From Pseudoxanthomonas sp. Root65 (GTDB lineage Bacteria; Pseudomonadota; Gammaproteobacteria; Xanthomonadales; Xanthomonadaceae), in contig NZ_LMHA01000002.1 of assembly GCF_001427635.1 (NCBI RefSeq), positions 372,001-436,000 on the forward strand: a stretch of DNA of 64,000 nucleotides. The letters are read 5' to 3'. A model generated the notes under the pieces. The model saw only the letters and a list, made by a program, of their open reading frames with translations. It was not told where the DNA came from and did not search any database. Shown piece by piece: positions 39,718-48,848 of the stretch. Numbering within the stretch: the stretch's first letter is position 1; each line of letters begins with the position of its first letter. The translations under genes were made by a program, and so were the position numbers.

Positions 39718-40287
39718 TCAGGGCAGGTCGAAGCCCGCTTCGCGCAGCATGCGGGCGACCGCGATCAACGGCAGGCCTACCAGCGCCGTCGGATCGGAGG
39801 ATTCGATGGCGTCGAACAGGGCGATACCCAGGCCTTCCGACTTGAAGCTGCCGGCGCAGTCGAACGGCTGCTCGGCATCCACGTAGCGCTCGATCTCCGC
39901 AGGCGTGAGCGTGCGGAAGTGGACCGTGGTGACATCCTGGGCGTGCAGGACCTGCTCCTCGCGGACCAGGCACACCGCGGTGTGGAAGCGGACCTGTCGC
40001 CCCGACATGGCGGTCAGCTGGGCGATGGCGGCCTCCCGCTGGCCGGGCTTGCCCAGGGCGTGTCCATCCAGCTCGGCCGCCTGATCGGCGCCGATGACCC
40101 AGCTGCCGGGATGCTGGCGGCCGATGGCCTCGGCCTTGGCAAGGGCCAGGCGGACCGCCATGGCGGGCACGGACTCGGCGTCCAGCGGGCTTTCGTCCAC
40201 CTCCGGACGCGCGATGTGGAACGGCACGCGCAGCCGCTCGAGCAGTTCTCGGCGGTAGCGGGAGGTGGAGGCGAGCATGAGCGGCAT
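39718..40287 (-). CDS. Maf-family nucleotide pyrophosphatase (YceF type)
   Basis: A 189-residue enzyme. The start MPLMLASTSRYRRELLERL is the N-terminal nucleotide-binding motif of Maf; WVIGADQAAELDGHALGKPG carries the metal-binding Asp, and DPTALVGLPLIAVARML is the C-terminal conserved segment. YceF prefers m7GTP, consistent with its place next to yceD-rpmF as in E. coli. It is divergent from yceD and convergent with the glycosyltransferase gene (10 bases between stops). MLAS at 40278 is an alternative start. Confidence 0.9.
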   Translation of the reverse strand: MPLMLASTSRYRRELLERLRVPFHIARPEVDESPLDAESVPAMAVRLALAKAEAIGRQHPGSWVIGADQAAELDGHALGKPGQREAAIAQLTAMSGRQVRFHTAVCLVREEQVLHAQDVTTVHFRTLTPAEIERYVDAEQPFDCAGSFKSEGLGIALFDAIESSDPTALVGLPLIAVARMLREAGFDLP

Positions 40288-40375
40288 GGGGGTGGAGCAC
40301 CGGCAGGGGACGGGGGCGGGGGAGTCTGACCGGCCCCGGGGCGGGCGGCAAGCCATCCTGAGGGACGGGGGTGGT

Positions 40376-40404
40376 TTGACAGGTCGGTGTTTGATCCTTA
40401 ACAT
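40376..40404 (+). promoter_or_regulatory. sigma-70 promoter of the yceD-rpmF-fab operon
   Basis: TTGACA (40376-40381) with a 17-base spacer and TAACAT (40399-40404): a near-consensus promoter about 11 bases before the yceD start. It fits the strong expression expected of a ribosomal protein operon. Confidence 0.85.
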
Positions 40405-40414
40405 TCAGCGGCTT

Positions 40415-40921
40415 ATGTCCGCGAATACGCCCGAGATGTTGGATGCTTGGCGCATGGTCGCGGCCCGGCGCAGCTTTGAAGGTCGCCTGCCGTTGTCCTC
40501 GTTGACGCGCCTGCAGGGTCTTCTTGTCGATACCGAAGGCGAGGCGCGTTACGCGATCGAGTTCGATCGCGACGCCCTGCAGGTGCCTTACATCGGGTTG
40601 CGGATCGAGGCGGAGTTGCCGCTGGTATGCCAGCGCAGCCTGCGGCGGTTCGTCCTGCCGGTGACGGTGGAGCAGCGGCTCGGGCTGGTGCGCAGCGAGG
40701 ATGAGGAGTCCGCGCTGCCGCCCGGCTACGAAGCCCTGCTGGTACCGGAGGATGGCATGCTGCGCCCCGCCGACCTGGTGGAGGACGAACTGGTCCTCGC
40801 CGTGCCGGTGGTGCCGGTGGATCCCACGTCCGAGGCCATCGAGCGCGAATGGGTCGCGGACGAAGAAGAGGTGGCGAAGACCAGTCCGTTCGCGGCGCTG
40901 GCCTCGCTGAAGAAGAACTAG
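40415..40921 (+). CDS. yceD: YceD/DUF177 family 23S rRNA accumulation protein
   Basis: A 168-residue protein of the YceD family, which in E. coli supports 23S rRNA accumulation. Motifs are [31 protein letters not shown] (the conserved C-x-R region; only one of the usual Cys residues is kept) and [12 protein letters not shown], ending [13 protein letters not shown]. It begins ten bases after a strong -10 box. rpmF follows, the conserved arrangement. Confidence 0.9.
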   Translation: MSANTPEMLDAWRMVAARRSFEGRLPLSSLTRLQGLLVDTEGEARYAIEFDRDALQVPYIGLRIEAELPLVCQRSLRRFVLPVTVEQRLGLVRSEDEESALPPGYEALLVPEDGMLRPADLVEDELVLAVPVVPVDPTSEAIEREWVADEEEVAKTSPFAALASLKKN

Positions 40922-40988
40922 CCGCTACCGCGGTCTGGCAACACGAACCGCAAGGTTCACCAACAGATACAAGAGCTGGAGCAATCCC

Positions 40989-41183
40989 ATGGCTGTGCAG
41001 AAATCCCGCGTCACCCCGTCCCGTCGTGGCCAGCGTCGTTCGCACGACGCGCTGACCGCCAAGCAGCTGTCGACCGACCCGACCACGGGCGAGATCCACC
41101 TGCGCCACCACGTGACCGCCGACGGTTACTACCGTGGCAAGAAGGTCATCGCCACCAAGACGACGGCCGTCGAGGAAGATTGA
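40989..41183 (+). CDS. rpmF: 50S ribosomal protein L32
   Basis: A 64-residue basic protein, [20 protein letters not shown] at the start and [15 protein letters not shown] near the end. It lacks the zinc-binding cysteines of C+ paralogues, as usual in gammaproteobacteria. GGAGC precedes the ATG. It lies between yceD and fabH. Confidence 0.98.
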   Translation: MAVQKSRVTPSRRGQRRSHDALTAKQLSTDPTTGEIHLRHHVTADGYYRGKKVIATKTTAVEED

Positions 41184-41191
41184 TCCGCGCG

Positions 41192-41216
41192 GCGCGCCCT
41201 CCCGCAGGGCGCGCTT
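41192..41216 (+). terminator. Hairpin after rpmF
   Basis: GCGCGCCCT (41192-41200) pairs perfectly with AGGGCGCGC (41206-41214) around CCCGC. Only two T follow, so it is probably a partial terminator or attenuator that lowers fab expression relative to rpmF. Confidence 0.5.
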
Positions 41217-41271
41217 CCCGCATGATCAATGACAATCAGGGCCCTTCGTTGGGCCGGCAATGGGAGCATGC

Positions 41272-42267
41272 ATGAGCGAGCCGGGTAACAAGGGGCGCAT
41301 TTATGCGCGCATCGCCGGTACGGGCAGCTATCTGCCCGAAAAGGTGCTGACCAACGAAGACCTGTCGAAGCTGGTCGACACCAGCGACGAATGGATCCAG
41401 TCCCGCACCGGCATCCGCGAGCGCCACATCGCCGCCGAGGGTGAAACCGCCGGCGACCTGGGCTACCAGGCCGCGCTCCGCGCACTCGAGGCCGCCGGCG
41501 TCGATGCCTCCGAGATCGACCTGATCGTCGTGGGCACTACCACGCCCGACCTGATCTTTCCGTCCACCGCCTGCCTGATCCAGGCGCGCCTCGGCGCGGC
41601 CGGCTGCGCCGCGATGGACGTCAATGCCGCCTGCTCCGGCTTCATCTATGCGCTCAGCGTGGCAGAGAAGTTCATCCGCTGCGGCGATGCCAAGACCGCG
41701 CTGGTGATCGGTACGGAAACCCTCAGTCGCATCGTCGACTGGACCGAGCGCACCACCTGCGTGCTGTTCGGCGACGGCGCCGGTGCGGCCGTGCTCAAGG
41801 CCGACAGCGAGACCGGCATCCTCAGCACCCATCTGCACGCCGACGGCAGCAAGAAGGAACTGCTGTGGAATCCCGTCGGCGTGTCCAAGGGGTTCAACCC
41901 GGACGAGCCGAACAACGGCATCCGCATCCACATGAAAGGCAACGACGTCTTCAAGTACGCCGTGAAAGCCCTCGACAGCGTGGTCGACGAGACGCTCGAC
42001 GCCAATGGCCTGGACAAGCACGATCTGGACTGGCTGATTCCGCACCAGGCCAACCTTCGCATCATCGAAGCCACCGCCAAGCGACTGGACATGTCGATGG
42101 ACCAGGTCATCGTGACCGTCGACAAGCATGGCAACACCTCGTCCGGCTCCGTGCCGCTGGCGTTGGATACGGCCGTGCGCTCCGGCCGCGTGGAGCGTGG
42201 CCAGTTGCTGCTGCTGGAAGCCTTCGGTGGCGGATTCACGTGGGGCTCGGTGCTGCTGCGCTACTGA
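41272..42267 (+). CDS. fabH: 3-oxoacyl-ACP synthase III
   Basis: A 331-residue enzyme that starts fatty acid chains by condensing acetyl-CoA with malonyl-ACP. The catalytic triad is Cys in [12 protein letters not shown], His in [10 protein letters not shown] and Asn in [15 protein letters not shown]. It starts at the ATG at 41272 with GGAG six bases upstream; an ATG four codons earlier is less likely. plsX, which often precedes fabH, is absent from this position. Confidence 0.96.
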   Translation: MSEPGNKGRIYARIAGTGSYLPEKVLTNEDLSKLVDTSDEWIQSRTGIRERHIAAEGETAGDLGYQAALRALEAAGVDASEIDLIVVGTTTPDLIFPSTACLIQARLGAAGCAAMDVNAACSGFIYALSVAEKFIRCGDAKTALVIGTETLSRIVDWTERTTCVLFGDGAGAAVLKADSETGILSTHLHADGSKKELLWNPVGVSKGFNPDEPNNGIRIHMKGNDVFKYAVKALDSVVDETLDANGLDKHDLDWLIPHQANLRIIEATAKRLDMSMDQVIVTVDKHGNTSSGSVPLALDTAVRSGRVERGQLLLLEAFGGGFTWGSVLLRY

Positions 42268-42290
42268 GTTCCGCGTGGCGGAACCGACAG

Positions 42291-42324
42291 AAGGCGATGC
42301 TGCGAAGCATCGCCTTCTTCGTTT
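42291..42324 (+). terminator. Terminator after fabH
   Basis: AAGGCGATGC (42291-42300) pairs perfectly with GCATCGCCTT (42307-42316), loop TGCGAA, then CTTCGTTT. fabD downstream would then use its own promoter; a TATCAT -10-like box is at 42427-42432. Confidence 0.8.
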
Positions 42325-42461
42325 CGGGCCTCGTGCTTCGATACCGCGAGAATCCACGTGCATGTGCCCGCGACATCGCGTCGCAGGGCATACGCCCCGG
42401 TACAGACAATCCGGCGGGTTCGCCCGTATCATCGCCGCCTGATTTCATGCAGGGTGTCCGA

Positions 42462-43406
42462 GTGACTTCCACGCAACTCGCTTTCGTTTTCCCGGGCCAG
42501 GGGTCGCAGTCCGTCGGTATGCTGGCCGAGCTGTCCGAACTGCATCCGCTCGTGCGCGAGACGTTCGCCGAAGCCTCCGAAGGTGCTGGCGTCGACCTGT
42601 GGGCGCTGTCGCAGGGCGGGCCCGAAGAAATGCTCAACCGCACCGAATACACGCAGCCCGCGCTGCTCGCGGCCGGCATCGCCGTGTGGCGCGCATGGCA
42701 ACAGCAGGGCGGCGCGCAGCCTTCGCAGCTGGCCGGCCATAGTCTGGGTGAGTACACCGCGCTGGTCGCCGCCGGTGCGCTGTCGCTCAAGGACGGCGCG
42801 CATCTCGTGCGTCTGCGCGGGCAGCTGATGCAGGACGCTGCGCCCGCAGGTGTCGGTGCGATGGCGGCCGTGCTGGGCGCCGAGGATGCGATGGTGGCGG
42901 AGGTCTGCGCGCAGGCATCCGACAGCAAGGTCGTCGTGCCCGCCAACTACAACTCGCCGGGCCAGATCGTGATCGGCGGCGACGCCGACGCGGTTGATCG
43001 CGCGGTCGCGATGCTGACCGAGCGCGGCATCCGCAAGGTGGTGAAACTGGCGGTCAGCGTGCCGTCGCACACGCCGCTGATGCGCGAAGCCGCCAATCGG
43101 CTGGCGGAGGTCATGGCCGGTCTGTCGTGGCATGCACCGTCGCTGCCGGTGGTGCAGAACGTCGACGCCAAGGTGCACGACGGCGTGGATGCGATCCGCG
43201 ACGCCCTGGTGCGCCAGCTGTACCTGCCCGTGCGCTGGACCGACTGCGTGCAGGTACTGGCATCGAACGGCGCCACGCGCATCGCCGAATGCGGCCCCGG
43301 CAAGGTGCTGGCCGGTCTGGCGAAGCGCATCGACAAGGGCTTGGATGCACGCGCCATCGGTGGCGTGGGCGATTTCCAGGGCGCACTCGCGGACTGGCAG
43401 GCTTGA
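42462..43406 (+). CDS. fabD: Malonyl-CoA:ACP transacylase
   Basis: A 314-residue enzyme that charges ACP with malonate. It has AFVFPGQGSQSVGM, the nucleophile motif GHSLGEYTALV, the Arg in LVRLRGQLMQ and the His in SVPSHTPLM. GTG at 42462 is chosen because CAGGG lies seven bases upstream and homologues begin shortly before LAFVFPGQGSQ; an ATG at 42447 lacks a ribosome-binding site. fabG follows 64 bases downstream. Confidence 0.95.
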   Translation: MTSTQLAFVFPGQGSQSVGMLAELSELHPLVRETFAEASEGAGVDLWALSQGGPEEMLNRTEYTQPALLAAGIAVWRAWQQQGGAQPSQLAGHSLGEYTALVAAGALSLKDGAHLVRLRGQLMQDAAPAGVGAMAAVLGAEDAMVAEVCAQASDSKVVVPANYNSPGQIVIGGDADAVDRAVAMLTERGIRKVVKLAVSVPSHTPLMREAANRLAEVMAGLSWHAPSLPVVQNVDAKVHDGVDAIRDALVRQLYLPVRWTDCVQVLASNGATRIAECGPGKVLAGLAKRIDKGLDARAIGGVGDFQGALADWQA

Positions 43407-43470
43407 CGCACGCTGCGTCCCTTCGCTTATCCTGATCCGCTGCATGCCGAACCGTTTCGAGGACATCATC

Positions 43471-44214
43471 ATGAGCAAGCCCCTGCAGGGTGAAATCGCA
43501 CTGGTCACCGGCGCCAGCCGCGGCATTGGCGCCGCCATCGCCGACGCACTGGCCGCGCAGGGCGCGACGGTGATCGGTACCGCGACCAGCGCTTCCGGCG
43601 CACAGGCCATCGGCGAGCGGCTTGCCGCCACAGGCGGCCACGGTCGCGAGCTGAATGTCACGGATTCGGCCGCGGTCGATGCGCTGATCGATGGCATCGC
43701 GAAGGAGTTCGGTGCCATCTCGATCCTGGTCAACAACGCCGGCATCACCCGCGACAACCTGCTGATGCGGATGAAGGACGAGGACTGGCAGGCCATCCTC
43801 GACACCAACCTCACCAGCGTCTACCGCACGTCCAAGGCGGTCATGCGCGGCATGATGAAGGCGCGCAAGGGCCGCATCATCAACATCGCCTCGGTGATCG
43901 GCGTCACCGGCAATGCGGGGCAGGCCAACTACGCCGCCGCCAAGGCCGGCATCATCGCCTTCTCCAAGTCGCTGGCGAAGGAAATCGGCAGCCGGGGCGT
44001 GACCGTCAACGTGGTCGCTCCGGGCTTCATCGCCACCGACATGACCAAGGACCTGCCCGAAGAGACCAAGAAGGCGCTCGGCGAACAGATCGCGCTGGGG
44101 CGGCTGGGCGAGCCGGCCGACATCGCAAACGCGGTCGCCTTCCTCGCCGGTCCCGCCGCCGGCTACATCACCGGCGAAACCCTGCACGTCAACGGCGGCA
44201 TGTACATGCCCTAA
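43471..44214 (+). CDS. fabG: 3-oxoacyl-ACP reductase
   Basis: A 247-residue SDR enzyme reducing beta-ketoacyl-ACP with NADPH. NADP-binding TGASRGIGAAIADAL, NNAGITRDNLLMRMKDEDW, catalytic Ser in NIASVIGVTGNAGQ and YAAAKAGIIAFSK (Tyr-x3-Lys) are present. It ends HVNGGMYMP. GAGG precedes the ATG. Confidence 0.96.
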   Translation: MSKPLQGEIALVTGASRGIGAAIADALAAQGATVIGTATSASGAQAIGERLAATGGHGRELNVTDSAAVDALIDGIAKEFGAISILVNNAGITRDNLLMRMKDEDWQAILDTNLTSVYRTSKAVMRGMMKARKGRIINIASVIGVTGNAGQANYAAAKAGIIAFSKSLAKEIGSRGVTVNVVAPGFIATDMTKDLPEETKKALGEQIALGRLGEPADIANAVAFLAGPAAGYITGETLHVNGGMYMP

Positions 44215-44358
44215 AGAATTAGCTGTAAGTGGTTGATTCGGTAGCGATTGGCGATACCTGCCCGCCGTCGCCGGTTTCCACTACACTATCCCCCGGTTTG
44301 CCTTCGCACGGCGTCGGCAGAATCCAACAAGTCACCCATCTCCGTCTGGAGCGAATCC

Positions 44359-44598
44359 ATGAGCAGCATCGAAGAACGCGTCAAGAAAATCGTCGTCGAA
44401 CAACTCGGCGTGAAAGAAGAAGAAGTCACCACCAGCGCATCGTTCGTCGATGACCTGGGCGCCGACTCGCTGGACACCGTTGAACTGGTGATGGCGTTGG
44501 AAGAAGAGTTCGAATGCGAAATTCCGGACGAGGAAGCCGAGAAGATCACTTCGGTGCAGCAGGCCATCGACTACGTCAAGGCGCACGTCAAGGCGTAA
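44359..44598 (+). CDS. acpP: Acyl carrier protein
   Basis: A 79-residue acidic protein. The phosphopantetheine attachment Ser is in [18 protein letters not shown] (about residue 38). The first helix is [20 protein letters not shown]. The 144-base gap upstream may hold its own promoter, as acpP is usually expressed far above its neighbours. Confidence 0.98.
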   Translation: MSSIEERVKKIVVEQLGVKEEEVTTSASFVDDLGADSLDTVELVMALEEEFECEIPDEEAEKITSVQQAIDYVKAHVKA

Positions 44599-44712
44599 CG
44601 GCGGCAGTTGCAGCAAACCGTGTCGGGGCCGCGCATGCGGCCCCGCGCGTATCCGGCCCCCCTGCGCCCGCGCACTGCGGGCAGGGCCGCCAAGATCCAC
44701 GAGGAATCCGAT

Positions 44713-45954
44713 ATGAGCCAGCGTCGTCGCGTCGTCATCACCGGCATGGGCCTGGTGTCCCCCCTGGGCAATGACATGGCCAGCAGCTGGGACGGCATCG
44801 TCAACGGACGGTCGGGCCTGGGTCCGATCACCACCTTCGATACCGAGGGCTACAGCACCAAGATCGCGGGCGAGATCCGCGGTTTCGATCCCACCGCCTT
44901 CGTACCGCCGAAGGACGTGAAGAAGATGGATTCGTTCATCCACTACGGACTGGCCGCGTCGCTGATGGCGATGGACGACGCCGGTCTGGAAGTGACCGAA
45001 GCCAATGCCGAGCGCATCGGCGCCATCATCGGCGCTGGCATCGGCGGCATCCTCGGCATCGAGGAGACCGCGGTGAAGCTGCACGAAGGCGGTCCGCGCA
45101 AGATTTCCCCGTTCTACATCCCCAGCACCATCATCAACATGTTGCCGGGTCATCTGAGCATCATGAAGGGCCTGAAAGGCCCCGGCTATTCGGCGGTGTC
45201 GGCCTGCGCCACCTCGAACCACTCGATCGGCATCGCCATGCGCAGCATCCAGTACGGCGACGCCGACGTGATGGTCGCCGGCGGCGCCGAACGCGGATCG
45301 TCGCCGACGTCGGTGGGCGGTTTCTGCGCGATGAAGGCGATGTCCACCCGCAACGACGATCCGGCGCGCGCTTCCCGTCCCTGGGACAAGGATCGCGACG
45401 GTTTCGTGCTGGGCGACGGTGCCGGCATCCTGGTGCTTGAAGAGTACGAACACGCCAAGGCGCGTGGCGCGCGCATCTACTGCGAACTGGCCGGCTTCGG
45501 CGCATCGCAGGACGCGTACCACATGACCGCGCCCAGCGAGAACGGCGAAGGCCCGTCGCGCTGCATGCTGTCCGCGCTGAAGGATGCCGGTCTGAATGCG
45601 GACCAGGTGGAATACCTCAACGCGCACGGCACCTCCACGCCGCTGGGCGACCTGGCCGAAACGCTGGCGATGAAGCGCGCGCTCGGCGACCACGCGTACA
45701 AGATCATGGTCAGCTCTACCAAGTCGATGACCGGCCACCTGCTGGGTGCGGCCGGCGGCGCGGAGGCGATCTTCTCCGTGCTGGCCATCCATCACGGCAT
45801 CATTCCGCCGACCATCAACCTGGACGAGCCGGGCGAAGGCTGCGACCTGGACTACGTGCCGCACACGGCGCGCGAGAAGAAGATCGATGTGGCCGTCTCC
45901 AACGGTTTCGGCTTCGGTGGTACCAACGGCACGCTGGTGTTCAAGCGGATCTGA
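44713..45954 (+). CDS. fabF: 3-oxoacyl-ACP synthase II
   Basis: A 413-residue condensing enzyme for chain elongation and cis-vaccenate formation. The catalytic Cys is in SACATSNHSIGIA; histidines are in NAHGTSTPLGDLAE and TGHLLGAAGGAEA; the C-terminal SNGFGFGGTN loop is conserved. The order acpP-fabF is universal in the group. A repeat element follows. Confidence 0.96.
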   Translation: MSQRRRVVITGMGLVSPLGNDMASSWDGIVNGRSGLGPITTFDTEGYSTKIAGEIRGFDPTAFVPPKDVKKMDSFIHYGLAASLMAMDDAGLEVTEANAERIGAIIGAGIGGILGIEETAVKLHEGGPRKISPFYIPSTIINMLPGHLSIMKGLKGPGYSAVSACATSNHSIGIAMRSIQYGDADVMVAGGAERGSSPTSVGGFCAMKAMSTRNDDPARASRPWDKDRDGFVLGDGAGILVLEEYEHAKARGARIYCELAGFGASQDAYHMTAPSENGEGPSRCMLSALKDAGLNADQVEYLNAHGTSTPLGDLAETLAMKRALGDHAYKIMVSSTKSMTGHLLGAAGGAEAIFSVLAIHHGIIPPTINLDEPGEGCDLDYVPHTAREKKIDVAVSNGFGFGGTNGTLVFKRI

Positions 45955-45962
45955 CGATGCAT

Positions 45963-46085
45963 CCTTCTCCCTTCGGGAGAGGTGGCGCATAGCGCCTGAT
46001 GAGGGTGCGGCGAAATCATCGGCCCCTGAACCATTGCATCTTCTCCGCACCCTCACCCCAACCCCTCTCCCCGAGGGAGAGGGGC
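45963..46085. repeat. Intergenic hairpin repeat (Xanthomonadaceae type)
   Basis: Starts CTTCTCCCTTCGGGAGAGGT, contains GGCGCATAGCGCC and GATGAGGGTGCGG, and ends with CCGCACCCTCACCCC and CCTCTCCCCGAGGGAGAGG. The two halves are partly complementary (GAGGGTGCGG with CCGCACCCTC), giving a large stem. Elements of this kind are scattered between genes in Xanthomonadaceae. Here it separates fabF and pabB in an otherwise tight operon and ends just before the pabB ribosome-binding site. Confidence 0.75.
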
Positions 46086-46095
46086 CAGGAACACC

Positions 46096-47457
46096 ATGAT
46101 CGAAACCCGCGCGCTTCCCCCCGATACCGACCTGCTGGCCCTGCACCGGCAGAATCCGCAGCGCTATCCGGTGCTGCTGGAATCGGTCGCTTCGGGGACC
46201 GCGCAAGGCCGGTGGGATTTCCTGCTGGTCGCCGACGGCACCGGCATTCGTCTGGATGCCGATGGCATCACACGCGATCTGCGTGGCAACGTGGAGCCCG
46301 GCGATTTCCTCGATGTGCTCGACCGCCACTGGCAGGCGCAGCGCACCCCGCGCGAAGAGCCGCGCTGGCCGTTCCGTGGCGGCTGGGCCTTGCTGCTGGC
46401 CTATGAGCTGGCGCAGCAGGTGGAACCGGTGTTGCAGCTTCCGCATGCGTCGGCCATGCAGCCCATCGCACTCGCGATGCGGTGTCCCGCGGCCGTGCTG
46501 CGCGACCGCAGCACCGGCGATTGTGTCGTGGTGGCGGAAGCGGGACAGGGTGACCTGATTGCGCGCACCGTCGAGGACGTTGCGCATGCCCTGCAGCTTC
46601 CCCCGCTACCCGCCTGGCAACCGCCTGCGCGCATCGACGAAGACGCGCCGCGGCGCTTCACCGACGGCGTCGAGCGCATCCTCGACTACCTGCGTGCCGG
46701 CGACATTTTCCAGGTGAACCTGTCGCGTGCCTGGCATGCACGTTTCGACGCGCCGCTCGATCCAGCCGCACTGTACGCACGCCTGCGCACGGCCAATCCC
46801 GCGCCGTTCGCCGGACTGTTCGCCACGCCGGACTGGACGGTGGTGAGTTCATCGCCGGAACGGCTGGTGTCGGTGCGCGGCGAGGTGGTCGAAACCCGAC
46901 CCATTGCGGGCACCCGTCCGCGCTTCGAGGGCGATGACGATGCCGCCCGCATCCGCGAGCTGGTCGGTCATCCGAAGGAGCGCGCAGAGCACGTCATGCT
47001 GATCGACCTGGAGCGCAACGACCTGGGCCGCGTCTGCACGCCTGGCAGCGTGCAGGTGGACGAACTGATGACGGTCGAGAGCTACGCGCACGTGCACCAC
47101 ATCGTCAGCAACGTACGTGGCCATCTGCGCAGCGATGCGACGCCCGGCGAGGTGATCCGGGCCACGTTCCCCGGCGGCACCATCACCGGCTGTCCGAAGG
47201 TGCGCTGCATGCAGATCATCGCCGAGCTGGAACAGGTGCCGCGCGGCGCCTACACCGGCGCCTTCGGCTGGCTCAACCGCGACGGCGACCTGGACCTGAA
47301 CATCCTGATCCGCAGCGCCGAGGTCATGGCCGACGGTGCCGGCAGCGTGGCCTGCTTCCGCACCGGGGCCGGGATCGTCGCTGATTCGGTCCCGGACAAG
47401 GAACTGGACGAGACGCGGGCCAAGGCCCGTGGCGTGCTGCGGGCACTGGAAGGCTGA
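46096..47457 (+). CDS. pabB: Aminodeoxychorismate synthase component I
   Basis: A 453-residue enzyme of the chorismate-utilising family; it makes 4-amino-4-deoxychorismate for folate synthesis. Visible: DIFQVNLSRAWHARF, SSSPERLVSVRGEVVETRPI, AGTRPRF, RAEHVMLIDLERNDLGRV and FPGGTITGCPKVRCMQIIAE, the last being typical of PabB/TrpE. No glutamine amidotransferase (PabA) is next to it. Pseudomonads usually have pabC here; pabB in this place is the Xanthomonadaceae pattern as far as I recall. AGGA lies six bases before the ATG. Confidence 0.88.
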   Translation: MIETRALPPDTDLLALHRQNPQRYPVLLESVASGTAQGRWDFLLVADGTGIRLDADGITRDLRGNVEPGDFLDVLDRHWQAQRTPREEPRWPFRGGWALLLAYELAQQVEPVLQLPHASAMQPIALAMRCPAAVLRDRSTGDCVVVAEAGQGDLIARTVEDVAHALQLPPLPAWQPPARIDEDAPRRFTDGVERILDYLRAGDIFQVNLSRAWHARFDAPLDPAALYARLRTANPAPFAGLFATPDWTVVSSSPERLVSVRGEVVETRPIAGTRPRFEGDDDAARIRELVGHPKERAEHVMLIDLERNDLGRVCTPGSVQVDELMTVESYAHVHHIVSNVRGHLRSDATPGEVIRATFPGGTITGCPKVRCMQIIAELEQVPRGAYTGAFGWLNRDGDLDLNILIRSAEVMADGAGSVACFRTGAGIVADSVPDKELDETRAKARGVLRALEG

Positions 47458-47522
47458 GGCCACCGCCTGGGACGGCTTCCAGACGCTGTCACGGATCTGC
47501 AGGGGTCTTCGAGCAGCGGTTT

Positions 47523-47612
47523 GACACGGATAAAGGCGAAAAAGCGGATCGCACACAGAAGCGCCATGCGCGTTGTGGACCTCATCTGGGTTGATCTGCC
47601 TTGATTCGTGTC
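47523..47612. repeat. 90-bp inverted-repeat element (copy B)
   Basis: GACACGGATAAAGGC (47523-47537) and GCCTTGATTCGTGTC (47598-47612) form an imperfect 15-bp inverted repeat (13 of 15 pair). The internal AAGCGGATCGCA and the overall length match copy A at 5204-5292, so the two are members of one family. It fills most of the 323-base gap between pabB and mltG. Confidence 0.7.
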
Positions 47613-47780
47613 TTGCGTTTTTTTCCACCACACCGCTGCAGCTGAATCCGTTCCTGCCCGGGTCGGCTCCCTCGGGGCCGCAGGTTGGGGCGGGCGTCCG
47701 CCGGGAGGTCAGGCGCGCGTCTACAGCCTGAGACTGCGACCGGGTATCCTGCCCAGCCTGCTTCAAGCACCGAGGACTAC

Positions 47781-48848
47781 GTGGCGTCAGCTCTCAAGCG
47801 CGGTTGCCGCTTCATCGTCATCACCTTCTTCCTGCTGCTGGCCCTGGCCGCCGGCGCGGCGTTCTGGCTGTGGCAGGGCCATCGCGGGTTCGCGGACATG
47901 CCCATCGGCGGCGTGGCGGCCGACGCCACCGTCGAGGTGGTGAGTGGCGATGCCTTCCCGACCGTGCTGCGCAAGCTGCGCAAGACAGGGGTGTCGCATG
48001 GCACCGACCTGCAATGGCGCCTGCTGGCCCGCCAGACCGGTACCGCCAGCCAGCTCAAGGTCGGCGAGTACGCGATGGACCCGGCGCTGACGCCGCGCGA
48101 GCTGCTGCAGCGCATGCGCGAGGGCCGCACGCTGCAGTACCGCTTCACCATCGTCGAAGGCTGGAACATCCGCCAACTGCGCGCGGCGCTGCGCAATGCC
48201 ACGCCGCTGCAGCAGAAGACCACGGACCTCAGCGATGCCGAGTTGATGGCGGCGCTCGGCCATGCCGGACAGCATCCGGAGGGCCGCTTCCTGCCCGAGA
48301 CCTACGTCTACACGCGCAGCGAAACCGACCTGGACGTGCTCAAGCGGGCCCACGCGGCGATGGAGAAGGCGGTCGATGCCGCCTGGCAGGCGCGTGCGCA
48401 GGACATCCCGCTGCAGTCGGCCGAAGAAGCGCTGATCCTGGCGTCGATCATCGAGAAGGAAACCGGGATCGCCGAAGAACGTCCGGCCATCGCCGGCGTG
48501 TTCGCGCGGCGCCTGAAGATCGGCATGCCGCTGCAGACCGATCCCACCGTCATCTACGGCATCGGCAGCAGCTACGACGGCAACATCCGCCGCCGCGACC
48601 TGACCACCGACACGCCCTACAACACCTACACCCGTCGCGGCCTGACGCCGACCCCCATCGCCATGCCCGGCGTGGATGCGCTGAAGGCGGCGGTGAATCC
48701 GGCCGACGGCACCGCGCTGTATTTCGTCGCGGTGGGCGACGGCAGCGGACGGCACATCTTCTCGACCACGCTGGCCGAGCACAACGCGGCGGTGGCGCGC
48801 TACCTGGTCACGCGCCGCGAGACGCTGCGCAAGGCGGAAGCCCCATGA
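47781..48848 (+). CDS. mltG: Endolytic murein transglycosylase
   Basis: A 355-residue inner-membrane protein. One N-terminal membrane helix (FIVITFFLLLALAAGAAFWL), a LysM-like region and the YceG catalytic domain with EKETGIAEERPAIAGVFARR (catalytic Glu) and MPLQTDPTVIYG. It cuts nascent glycan strands and sets their length. The GTG at 47781 is preferred because GAGGA lies four bases upstream and it precedes the membrane helix by ~9 residues. A -10-like TATCCT lies at 47745-47750. Coupled to tmk by a 4-base overlap. Confidence 0.93.
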   Translation: MASALKRGCRFIVITFFLLLALAAGAAFWLWQGHRGFADMPIGGVAADATVEVVSGDAFPTVLRKLRKTGVSHGTDLQWRLLARQTGTASQLKVGEYAMDPALTPRELLQRMREGRTLQYRFTIVEGWNIRQLRAALRNATPLQQKTTDLSDAELMAALGHAGQHPEGRFLPETYVYTRSETDLDVLKRAHAAMEKAVDAAWQARAQDIPLQSAEEALILASIIEKETGIAEERPAIAGVFARRLKIGMPLQTDPTVIYGIGSSYDGNIRRRDLTTDTPYNTYTRRGLTPTPIAMPGVDALKAAVNPADGTALYFVAVGDGSGRHIFSTTLAEHNAAVARYLVTRRETLRKAEAP

